Source of the DNA: Trichostrongylus colubriformis
Lineage: Eukaryota; Nematoda; Chromadorea; Rhabditida; Trichostrongylidae
Assembly: GCA_963978905.1 (NCBI GenBank)
Contig: OZ022257.1
Location: 46,076,203 to 46,140,202 of the forward strand
Length of the DNA stretch: 64,000 nucleotides
Reading direction: 5' to 3'
In this document: positions 24,797 through 34,172 of the stretch, one piece after another
How positions within the stretch are numbered: position 1 is the first letter of the stretch
Layout: the number at the start of each line of letters is the position of its first letter
The notes under the pieces: model-generated
Databases searched by the model: none
Seen by the model: the letters and a program-made list of their open reading frames with translations, nothing else
Told to the model about the DNA's origin: nothing
Position numbers and translations under genes: made by a program

Positions 24797-25770
24797 CTAG
24801 CAAAGTATATAATTGCGACATTTAGCACCTGATTTTCTTCCTTGATCGGGTCTGCCCAAGGGCGGTGCAGAGTGGCCTATGGGATCAATTCCTCCGACAT
24901 CCTTGTACTGCGAGAATGGGAAAGAAAGCGTTGAGTTAAGGTGAAGATACCTTTATGATATATGGGCCTACAACCGTCTTTTTCAGTGGATCCTCAAAAT
25001 ATTCTGAAGTGAAAAAAGAAATGGAAAGTGTAATTGTTGCTGGTACGGATGAACGAGTAGGTGAGGTAGATGGAGCAGTGCTTGAGCATTCATTGGCCGT
25101 CGCAACCCACAGCGGGTCGAAAATCGTCCTCTGAAGAATAAGAGAAAGGAAGGTTTGTTCGCCACTACCAGATAGCACCCTTGGCAATCAACCAAACTAT
25201 TTCGTCTGGTGCCCTTAAAGAAAAGTTTTCACTATCGTGAACAATAGATTTTACGATATGCAACTGTTTTTGTTGTAAATTGTGGTTCACTCTGGTAATG
25301 GGAATTGTTAGTAGAATAATAGCCACTGTCGTTGTCGAACCTTTTCTTTCATCGCTTACCTTCACATCTACGACCGCTTTTACTGAATCCTTCGTTTACA
25401 CAATACTTCGGTCACACTAACAATCTAAAAAAGATTTATTGGAATACTTTGGATCTGCAGTCATATTGCGACGCTTTTCTCTACGCACTGCACACTTTGA
25501 ACTAGAAAAAATCGACGGAGAATAAGATTTATTAACCTTCGGCGAGCAGAACGCTTTAAAAATTTCCCACTCAGTGTTTATTTGCTTCTCAGCCTGTATC
25601 CCTGACCATGCGACCCTCACTTCATTGTTTCTCAGCTCACTAGCGTTCACAACCTATCTGGTGCTCCACCCCGTCAGCCGTCACTTTAAGGAGCTCACTG
25701 ATGTAGGTAGCATTCTTGTATTTTCGCATGAAATTTTGCATGCGGCCTTTAGTAAGTATATATGATTAAG
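24797..25770 (-). CDS. unrecognised spliced gene, 3' exons
   Basis: The 3' exons are clear. 25130-24951 (60 codons, from RTIFDPLWVATANEC to KKTVVGPYIIK) and 24907-24797 (from YKDVGGIDPIGHSAPPL to stop TAG) are joined by a 43-nt GT-AG intron in phase 0. Upstream open segments probably belong to the same transcript: about 25295-25185 (LHIVKSIVHDSENFSLRAPD) and about 25750-25553 (ISELLKVTADGVEHQI, then EKQINTEWEIFKAFCSPK). Their phases could not be joined to 25130, so either an exon is missing or the gene is damaged. No family recognised. The 5' end may be disrupted by the M1 MITE at 25774. Confidence 0.4.
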
Positions 25771-25773
25771 ATA

Positions 25774-26009
25774 TGTGTGTGTACCCTTATGTCAGGGTTT
25801 CGCACGACGACGAGCGGCGTGCGACGCAGTGTGTGCGAGCTATGCGCGTCGCGGTAGTGGGACTTAGAACGATTACACTGCAAAGGGAGCGATACGCAGT
25901 TGACTTCTGGTCGCTTCGGGACCCAACAACATGATGCCTTCAGTTCGTCCGCATTGCCTCGCTTGTGACATGCTGCGGTGCAAAATCCTAACATAGGGGT
26001 ACACATCCC
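25774..26009. mobile_element. MITE M1, full-length copy
   Basis: Inverted ends GTGTGTACCCTTATGTCAGG and the mirror of GGGATGTGTACCCCTATGTT. About 236 bp, G+C-rich, with internal ACGACGAGCGGCGTGCGACG. Same family as 34387-34615 and 41172-41401. No coding capacity. Confidence 0.85.
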
Positions 26010-26488
26010 TTGGATATATGGGTAACGAAGAACCTAAATTTCCGTGAATGATTCCTTCAATTTTAAAGCCCGCTAGTGACTACACAGGCAGTGATTACAG
26101 AGCATGTTTTCGAATTTGATTACTTTTGTAACTAGCTCCCTCTCTTTTGTACTAATGTTTTCAAATATCACAATGTACTAAAGTCGATAAACATTCATTT
26201 CCGATCATTAAATGTAACAAGAGTGATGAAAGGCAAGAGTGCATGTAATGAAGTTGGATTTAATAAAGGAGTGTTAGCGGTGGATATATGGGCGGTCTAC
26301 TCTGGGACGCATTTGAGGTGACCAACAGTTTCACTATTCTCATCTCCAGCTTTAGCGTGCTCCGTAGGTAGTCGCCAACAACACCGCAACACTCCCAGTC
26401 ATAACCCCATGAACTATGTTATTGAACATCAACGTTTTTAAATAACCTCAAACAAAATGTTTCCCGAGTCCCAAGGTAGAGAGCAACG
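26010..26488. other. 3' flank, no feature
   Basis: A+T-rich sequence between the M1 MITE and the Gly-rich peptide gene. An AATAAA-type motif is present near 26260 on the plus strand (TTTAATAAAGG). Nothing else could be supported. Confidence 0.35.
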
Positions 26489-26998
26489 TTAGCGTCCACC
26501 CACAGCATTGAACGATGATCCAGATCCAGAACTAGCTTTGAAACTTGTACTTATAGAGATTTCCGATTGTGATCCAGACGATGCAGCTGCTAAAATATTA
26601 TCAAATGATTTACATTCGATGTAATCCAAAGAAAGTGACTGAGAACTTCTGAACAATTCATGATCAAAAATCACCGAATTGGCTCCTGTTCTTTAATGAG
26701 TTTACTGACGCGTTTTTTATAAATAAATGCATTATTCGAATAATAACTACCTGCTGCCATAGGGGGTGGAGCGATGGGACCGACTGGACCTGGACCCATT
26801 GGTCCCATGGGACCATACCCTCCGAAAGGTCCTCTTCCGTATTGAAAACCACCAAATCTTCTTCCGCCGAACATTCCCATTCTTCCGTATCCTCCGCCAC
26901 CGCCCGGAAAATAACCTCGACCAAAACCTCCTGCTGGATAGAATCCGCCTCCACATTCACCACAAGGCGCGCAGCAACCTCGCTTCACACGACCATGC
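26489..26998 (-). CDS. Gly-rich, probably secreted peptide precursor (3' two exons)
   Basis: Exon 26998-26751 follows a TTTCATTTCAG acceptor and reads HGRVKRGCCAPCGECGGGF, then a Gly/Phe/Tyr/Arg-rich tract (GGYGRMGMFGGRRFGG) and a Pro/Met/Gly tail (GPMGPMGPGPVGPIAPP). Exon 26589-26489 adds a Ser-rich end finishing SSFNAVGGR and stop TAA. Phases match (1 nt carried over). RVKR is a good dibasic processing site followed by a CxxC...C cluster, which suggests a mature Gly-rich peptide released from a precursor. Nematode Gly-rich antimicrobial and cuticle-associated peptides look like this, but I cannot assign a family. The first exon, which should carry a signal peptide and end with 2 nt, was not found between 27000 and 27290. 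Confidence 0.6.
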
Positions 26999-27293
26999 CT
27001 GAAATGAAACCGAGAGGTAGTTTTATTAATTGATATGGAACAATATATAGAGCAGTGATGGAGGGCACCACTGGTCATAGCGAGCTTTCTGGTCCATATG
27101 TCACAAATATCGCACTGAAGTCTGCGGAGAGTCACACATAACTATGTACATGCATTCAGTGACTCTCATGGATCTGCTCAGGAAGTGATATAAAGTTGAT
27201 TTTTAAGTGGTGGAAGTTCGGTAATTCTTCGAAATTTCGAGAAATAATGCCTCTTATCTTTTACCTAAAGCAGTTATGTGGACGGGTATAGTA

Positions 27294-28000
27294 ATGGGTA
27301 GTCGAAAAAGTTTTTTCGGATTTTTAAATACGCGCGTATTCCCTCCAAACTGCATTCCAGCAATCTCTTCTGTACATACACATGTAGTGCAAGTCCACAC
27401 GCATGTATAGGTATTATTGTCTTCCATCTCCCGGATAACCTTTTTCGGCAAAATAAACATAACAAAGGTCACCTCACTTTCAATTCCAATTTTTTATTTT
27501 TGAATGGCGTTAGACTGGGAAAAGAAAAGGTGATAATCCGATGGAGCAAGATCAGGTCTATAAGGTGGATGGTGCAGCAATTTTTATCCAAGCTCGAGAA
27601 TTTTTTGGCGAGTCACTTTTTCAATATGTGGGAAGACTTGCCAAAAAATTGCCTCGCCAAAAAATTCTCCAGCTTGGATGGTAAGTGCTGCCCCATCCAT
27701 CTTATAGCCCTGATCTTGCTCCATCGGACTACCATCTTTTCCTTTCCCTATCTAACGCCATTCAAAGAAAAATTTTTGTATTGAAAATTAGATTGACCTT
27801 TGATATGTTTATTTTGCCTAAAAGGGTTATCCGGGAGATGGAAGACAATAATACCTATAGATGCGTGTTGACTTGTATTACATGTGTATGTACAGAAGAG
27901 ATTGCTGGAAACCAGTTTGGAGGGAATAAGCGCGTATTTCAGTGGTGTGATACAGTGGAAAGCAGTGATTAAAAGTACGAAAAAACCTTTTCGACTACAG
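27294..28000. mobile_element. foldback element FB2 made of mariner 3' ends, copy 1
   Basis: The outer ends (GTAGTCGAAAAAGTTTTTTC at 27298 and its mirror near 28000) are inverted. Both arms encode the same mariner C-terminal sequence pointing towards the ends. Minus strand 27472-27290 has FILPKKVIREMEDNNTYTC; plus strand 27685-27945 has HPSYSPDLAPSDYHLF, then FILPKRVIREMEDNNTYRC. HPxYSPDLAPSDYHLF is the third catalytic Asp region of mariner transposases. No N-terminal transposase sequence is present. Second copy at 59775-60439. Confidence 0.85.
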
Positions 28001-28172
28001 TACATGCATAGGGCAACTCCAGTGCTCCGTGTGTGTGCCGCGCGCGAAGCCAATTGTTATCTCGCGGCTCCGCGCCGCTGTAAATGGTTCCTTCTGACAT
28101 ACTTGAGAGCGCCTGAGAAATTGTAACCACCGCTATTAGGGCTACACTAGCAGCGATAGGTTGAACTGACAA

Positions 28173-29510
28173 GGAAGGCCCATCAGGCCATGGTGAGCTT
28201 TTTCAAAACGGTTTTTTCCATTTTATAGGGTCACAAACATGAAGCAAAAAACCGGTCTCAAAATCGGCTAAATGGTTTTGGGGGGCCCAGAAAATAGTTG
28301 ATGGTTCGATCCCCACTAAGGACAAATTTTTGCATTTTTCTAGTTTTCATCCATTTGCGCTCATGTAAGACCATACGTGCAAAATGTGTGGAAAATCAAT
28401 TTTTAATATGTCAGGGAACCGCTATCTTCAGTATTTTTGCGTACTAGGCGATTGATTGATTTGGACCTGCCAACGCTCATAACAGGGGAACTAGGCGTTT
28501 TCCCGCAAAATACGTGTGATATTCATGCTCAGGGGGTCGAACTACCCTAGGTAACAAGTTTTCAGCCTAATCGAGATTTGGACCCAAACTCCGAAAATTG
28601 GGCGACCAATGGTACACTGCTGCCATAGTCAAGAGCACTCAACGAAAGGAGCTCGCTAGCCGATATAAGGAAATATTTGTTATATTTTACCTTCGCATGG
28701 TGTTGCTAGGTGCAGTTCACTTGGAATGCGTTGATTCTGCTCATGTCCCACTGCATTTAATCGAAGCTGTAAGTTGTTCGTCTGTACAAGTAGAGCAGTG
28801 ACTATGTGCCCATGTCCACCCCACTTTCTCGAGTTTGGGTCAAAATTCCAATCTGGATATTATTTTGTATCTAGGGCTGGTTGAGTCTCCTGAGCACATA
28901 TATCAAACTAGTTTCGCAGGAAAACGCTTGGCACGCGTGCTAGGAGCGCCGAAAGGTCCAAATATATCAATCACTGAAAGCTTGCAAATGAGGTCACTTT
29001 CGTGCACCAGCGACGAAAACTGCGGTCATTTTGCATGTGCGCAAATAGTATAGCCCTGGACAAAGAAAATTTAGAAAATGCAAAAGCGAAAAAGGTCGAG
29101 GGGACTTGAACCACGAACACCCCCTAAACCGTGCCAATGCAAATCCATCCCCCTATCCACTCGGCCATCCAACCACAACAAGCTAGGTAGCCTGTGCATC
29201 CCCTATCAGTTTTCTTTGCTTCATTAAGCAGTTACTACAAGTGATTCCACATTTTTGAACCAGCTCGCAGTGGTTTTGGCGTGGGTTTGAAGACAGTCTT
29301 CTGATATGCATATACTGAACGCCGCAGCTGGAAAGCATTGCAGCAAACTGGTCAAAATTGCTTCTTTCAAAGCAACTTTTGTCACTCATTTTCTGGGCCC
29401 CCCAAAACCATTTAGCCGAATTTGAGACCGGTTTTTTGCTTCATGTATGTGACGCTATAAAATGCAAAAAACCGTTTTGGAAAAGCTCACCATGACCTGA
29501 TGGACCTTCC
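28173..29510. mobile_element. 1.34-kb inverted-repeat element containing tRNA-like Pol III boxes
   Basis: Terminal inverted repeats of about 120 bp: left GGAAGGCCCATCAGGCCATG (28173) and, mirrored at 29510, GGAAGGTCCATCAGGTCATG. Shared inner blocks are AAACCGGTCTCAAA and GGTTTTGGGGGGCCCAGAAA. Inside the right arm, on the minus strand, is a tRNA-like sequence; inside the left arm, on the plus strand, is a tRNA-3'-half-like sequence followed by the same T-rich tail. No transposase ORF found. Target duplication not evident. Confidence 0.75.
29094..29174 (-). tRNA. tRNA-like sequence (pseudo-tRNA, class II-like)
   Basis: The minus strand carries an A-box TGGCCGAGTGG and a B-box GGTTCAAGTCC at roughly tRNA spacing. 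Acceptor-like ends are GGTTGGA and TCGACC, followed directly by a TTTTT terminator. TGGCCGAGTGG is the usual start of Ser/Leu (long variable arm) tRNAs. The anticodon and T stems pair poorly, and the would-be anticodon loop reads TTTGCAT, so a functional tRNA is unlikely. It is better seen as a tRNA-derived Pol III promoter inside the inverted-repeat element. Confidence 0.45.
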
Positions 29511-29762
29511 GTGTGAGAATAAAATCGCTTGAAAATACTGCTTATTCTCGAATTGGTCATGGTAGAGCGACGGAGAGATGATGTTTTCCGGTGTTCCGTG
29601 TCAATGACAGTGTAGTGTAGAGGATTGAAACATTCATTAATATTGATATTGATTTGAAAGAGTCGAAGTTCACTCGACAGTCTTTGCATGGACAAACCAA
29701 TTTTTTGCTAAATATCTCTGAAAAATTCTAGAGTACAGGAGTTTAATTAGAGACTTTTATCT

Positions 29763-31260
29763 TCAACTGAAACATTGATAGTTTCTCAAGCGGTGAATGA
29801 ATGTTTCCATCCTTTCCACTATCTGTAATCTTTCATTCCTTGGAATCAGGCAAAGCTCGGGCGAGTTTACGAGCTCGGACTCCCAACGCCTCTGATATGG
29901 ATCAAGCATGGGCTGAAGATAACGGGATCGTATTTTGGGTTTTAATTGGGTCGTAATTTTTTGCAGCATGTCCCGATTGACGGTCTCTACTGAGTAACCT
30001 ACAATTTCTTTTCAGGGGACCGTTTCAGTATAGTAACTCATTAACAACACCACACGCAGAAAGGGGGTAGGGGGATGGGGGTCGCACGGTCGAGTCCGGG
30101 TCGCTTTTGAGAAAAGGGTCGTACTTCTCGAAACTTCATTGCCACACAATGCTTGACTCTGCCCCTTAACTACCACGCTCACTGTTATGGTTGCCCCATG
30201 AGATAAAACAGCACATCCTAGCAACCCTCCCGAAACGCCAAAAAAAAGGCTTAAGGTTCTCTTCAAAGGCAGCATTAGAGGAAATTCGGACAAAAGAAAA
30301 GAAGTAGTGAATCTGAAAGTCGAGATGTAGGACAGTGAAAAAAACGGGTGGAAATGGCCAATAACCCGAGAAGAGGATCCCCTTTTCTCGTTGATCCTCG
30401 ACACGGACGACCTTTCCGTCAAGAAGCAGATAGTCCGGACTAGTTTTTCACTGGCATGTTGCCAAGTAAACATGAGGGAATGATTGGAAATACCACAGCA
30501 TCTATTTTCTGTAGTGAGCTTCAAACTGAAACTGTGGATAGCGAGCTGCAATACCTTTGATCCCACCGCATACCCTTGGCCGCTCTCATCGTAGCCGACC
30601 AGATATCACGTCGATAGCGGGCGGGGTCGAATATCGAAAGGCGGCAGCCCTTATCCGTTGCGCCTACAGCTCAGAGGCGCACTTTTTCACCAGGATTTCG
30701 CCACAGATAGACTTCCCAGGCTCATAGTTTTCATGTAAGTAACTTCTTTCAGGGATTTCTCAATAAGCACATTACCCCTAATGCTGTCCTCAATAACGTA
30801 TGGTGTTTAAGAATATGCTGATGGGTGACCCATTCCTTTTTCACAGTGATGCAACTACGGTGCTACCACTATGAGGGGTGAAAGGTCTCCCACTATGGAC
30901 ATTGTTTAAACCGATCCTCCAAGCGGAGAGGAATTCCTCTTTTCCTCCACCAAGGCATAGGCAAAAATATACGCCCAATTGTGCGGATTGACCCCTTAAA
31001 GCTCCCTCCGAGATGCTTAAGTGTACTACTTTTTATAGATCCGTACATAATAGATCCTGTCTCAGGAGTGCACTTGCTCTTCTGACTAACTATTACAACT
31101 GAATATTCAACTTACTCACTTGACTTAGTTTTATGAATAAATACTAGGCTAATAGTTATTCATGAGTTATAATTTTTTAATATCATGCATACCTGATTAT
31201 AGCACAATCATTAGCGATAAGAATACTGCAGAAAAGTAGTAGGAAGAAGAGACGACACAT
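29763..31260 (-). CDS. small secreted protein, first and last exons
   Basis: Exon 31260-31193 starts ATG and encodes a clear signal peptide (MCRLFFLLLFCSILIANDCA), ending at a GTATGC donor with 2 nt carried over. Terminal exon 29998-29763 (78 codons plus 2 nt) begins YSVETVNRDMLQKI, contains LDPYQRRWESELVNSPELC, and ends RLRNYQCFS and stop. The two phases differ (2 carried versus 1 needed), so at least one middle exon is missing from the model. It should lie between 31190 and 30000, a stretch that also holds M3 copy 3. Family not recognised. Linking the two exons into one gene is inferred from strand and proximity. Confidence 0.45.
30264..30791 (-). mobile_element. TIR element M3, copy 3 (inverted)
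   Basis: Ends AAAGGCAGCATTAGAGGAAA (30264) and CATTACCCCTAATGCTGTCC (to 30791). Internal sequence is the reverse complement of copies 1 and 2, including TTCCACTGGCATGTTGCCA-like and GGCGAAATCC blocks. A plus-to-minus flipped insertion upstream of the terminal exon of the small secreted gene. Confidence 0.7.
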
Positions 31261-31587
31261 TTCCAGTGGTTGATGCACTCGGAGGAGAATCGAATTTATA
31301 CTGGCTAGTAATCTTTTAGTTGTAATATGGTCTAGGTCGATAAGGCATAAACAATGTCTAATATGCCCTTCAGCTCGTCTAAATGAACGTCGGATGAAAA
31401 CTTGTTTTTTTGCTGACAGTCTGTTTTTGTTGAGAAGATTTTAACGATGGGTGAATGTATGTGTGAGTTGGTTTTGTGCAGTCCGCCTTTGAGATGCGAA
31501 CCGAAGATTTGGCGGTGACATAGTGGTTCGTCTGAGTAGAGGCAAAAAGACATTCTTCATTTTTTCGCAATTTGTGTGAATCATACT

Positions 31588-33245
31588 GTTAAGTTTCCCG
31601 GAAAGTTCTTAGCGTTTTGAGTGTTTCACTTCAAAGGAATCGTCCACAAAAAAAAAGAGTTTCTCTGTCAACCAGTTATTTATGTTGTATTTGCCTAATA
31701 AAGGCCGTATGCAAGGTTTTAGTAGTTTCAGTGTTTAGTGAAAATGAAAATCCGGCAGGAACACAGCTCCTCAAAGCTGAGGGGGCGGAGAAAGTTACGT
31801 GAATAGCCCTCTCTTCTTCTCCGATGGCGACGAACGACGGGACGGGGAACTTACTCGGAGGTTCCGCCCCTTGGTTGCCATTTTGAAGAGCTGTATCTAG
31901 GCCGGACATTTTTCGCGTAGAATTGTGCATGCGCCCACATTAGTCACATACAAAATAAATATATGGGTAACAGAAAAACTCATTCTTCCGTGAACTATTT
32001 ATTTAAGCGATCATAACTTTTTTGAGATACTTTTTTTTACTCATCGGGTATAATCGAAATAAGCACAGTTCGAATTATCACACTTTTGCCAATGTGACAC
32101 TAGTCGATAAATCCCATCAAAGAAAAAACTGGATGGCCGGGAATCCACGAAATCCACGAAGGCTTTTTTGCCTTATCCTGATTGATGAAGCATTTGAGCA
32201 AGGAAGTCCTGAAAATGTTTGACGGGTGATGGTCCGTTTGTGAAAAGTCTAGAGATTATGGCGGACGACATAGAACTTCAACTCCCGATTCGTTAACTTT
32301 ATGGATAGTGATTTGTGAAACGTGTGGGCGGACGTCGTTATGCTAGAGAATCGCACCCTTCCAGCTGACAAGTGCAGGCCGCAGCTGACGCAGTTTTTGG
32401 TACATTTTGTCGATTTCTTCACAGTAGGGCTCTGCTGTGATGGCTCGGCCTGCTGACAAAAGTTATAGTGGATCACACCAGCCGATGACCGTAACACTAT
32501 GACCATAATCTTTTTTTCGTGAGGATTCGGCTTTGGAAATTGCCTTGGTGGTTCGTCGGCATAGCCACTGTCCGGGACGTGTCCTGTTATCACACATGGT
32601 CCACTATTACTGCAGAAGATAATTCGGTCCAAAAACGGGTCGTTCTGTTGAGCAAAAGCAGTGAAAAATAAATCTCGAGACGTGCCAATTCTTGCCGGTC
32701 ACTCAGATTGTAGAGCACCCACTTGCCGAGTTTTTACATCTTCCCAGTGTTTCAGACATCCACAACAGTGGATTTGCCAACGCCTAGCTTTTCTACAATC
32801 TCTGGAACTGTTTTAAATGGGTTAGCCTCCCCTAACGCCTTCAGATCCTCGTTAGTTATTGCTGTAGGTCAACCGCTACGATGTTCATCTTCAAGGCTGA
32901 AATATCCTCAACGGAATTTGTTGAATCATTGTCGCACGGTGCTTTCTCCAACATTCTTGAACCCCCATACTTGATTAATTTGCCGAGCTGTCTCGACTGC
33001 GGATTGACACAATTTGGGGTTGAAGGAAATTATCGCCCAATGTTGCTCTTTCGATATACTTCAGAATGTCTTGGGAAAATGCGGTTTACAAGCACTGGTG
33101 AAATAGCAATTATGCCATTAGCTAGCGCAAAACTATTCTTCAGGATGTGCTAGTACTGAGACGCAAGGGAGAATGAATTTTCAATTAGCAATGAATGTAC
33201 AAAAAATAGTAACACGAAACGCTGAGAACTTTCCGTACAGCCTAG
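31588..33245 (-). mobile_element. second, decayed mariner element
   Basis: Inverted ends share GGAAAGTTCTTAGCGTTT (near 31600) and the mirror of GAAACGCTGAGAACTTTCC (near 33217-33234). On the minus strand, 32632-32249 holds ADEPPRQFPKPNPHEKKIM and SSAGVIHYNF, which correspond to the mariner segment between the first and second catalytic Asp. Frameshifts and stops interrupt the rest. At about 1.66 kb it is longer than a normal mariner, so the left part (about 31670-32000) probably contains an insertion. This is a different mariner lineage from the one at 18493, judged by its ends. Confidence 0.75.
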
Positions 33246-34172
33246 TAGCTTCATATTCTAAGTGTGAGTAGTGCTAGGTTATTTATCTACAAGTTATCTA
33301 GATTGCAAGATCATTCCCTCAGCTACAGTAACCACTAGGAGTGGAATACGCTGCAACAGTCATAGAGCGTCATCAAACAATCGGTTAGCTATCGCTCTGG
33401 AGCCTGCGCTGCATAGACAGCCGATTGCAGGGGCACTGTGAGTGCGATGTAGCGCCAAGGGTTACAGTGAGAGGGGGAATCGCCCTGTTCCGCGTATAAT
33501 CTTGTGAAATATATAGAGCTGAATGTGTGGTCACTTTCGAGACCATTCCACCCCTTGTCTGAGTGCCCGTCATGTTGGTATTCTACCCAGCTGTGATCTT
33601 GTCTTCTAGGCATACGTAAGTACTATTATTTATTGCGGGCCGGACCTCGTACATTATGGAAGATCAATTCAGTTTAGGAACCATGGAACACCATCGAAAA
33701 AAGCTCTTTCCACCACAGGCCTTAGTCTAACGTTAGCGATCGCTGTCAGCGTCGCGACATACGTAAAAGGGGGCGATATTGGATCAGCTTTCGGGACAAG
33801 GGGCTGTCGCTCCCCTTGGCGTGCTCAATCCGCGTGGCACATTCAGAACACATGTCGTGTGACTACGGTAACCCAGTTCGGGTGTCATGTTGCACACCAA
33901 GAACAGCGACTATCTCATCGCTTTCTCAAAATGCGACGGTTACGCAGATTTTTACGTGATTAGTGAATAAAAGATGTGCACAGGCAGTTCAGTGTTGGAG
34001 TTCAACACATGTACTCACATTTTGCAATACAGTATTCTATTTTATTCTTACGACGATTCTTGGCAACTAGTGACGAATGGTATTCGCGTAAATTTAAGAA
34101 GTCGTAGTCGTTCATAAGATGTGGGTTTGAAGAGACGCTTGTTCATAAAAAGTGTGATTCGGGTCTGGTTTG

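Noticed and set aside
27969..28172. Minus-strand hydrophobic N-terminus (IAASVALIAVVTISQALS) as a possible first exon of the Gly-rich gene
   Set aside because: No in-frame ATG (begins at TTG) and no donor with the required 2-nt phase; adjacent to a transposon end.
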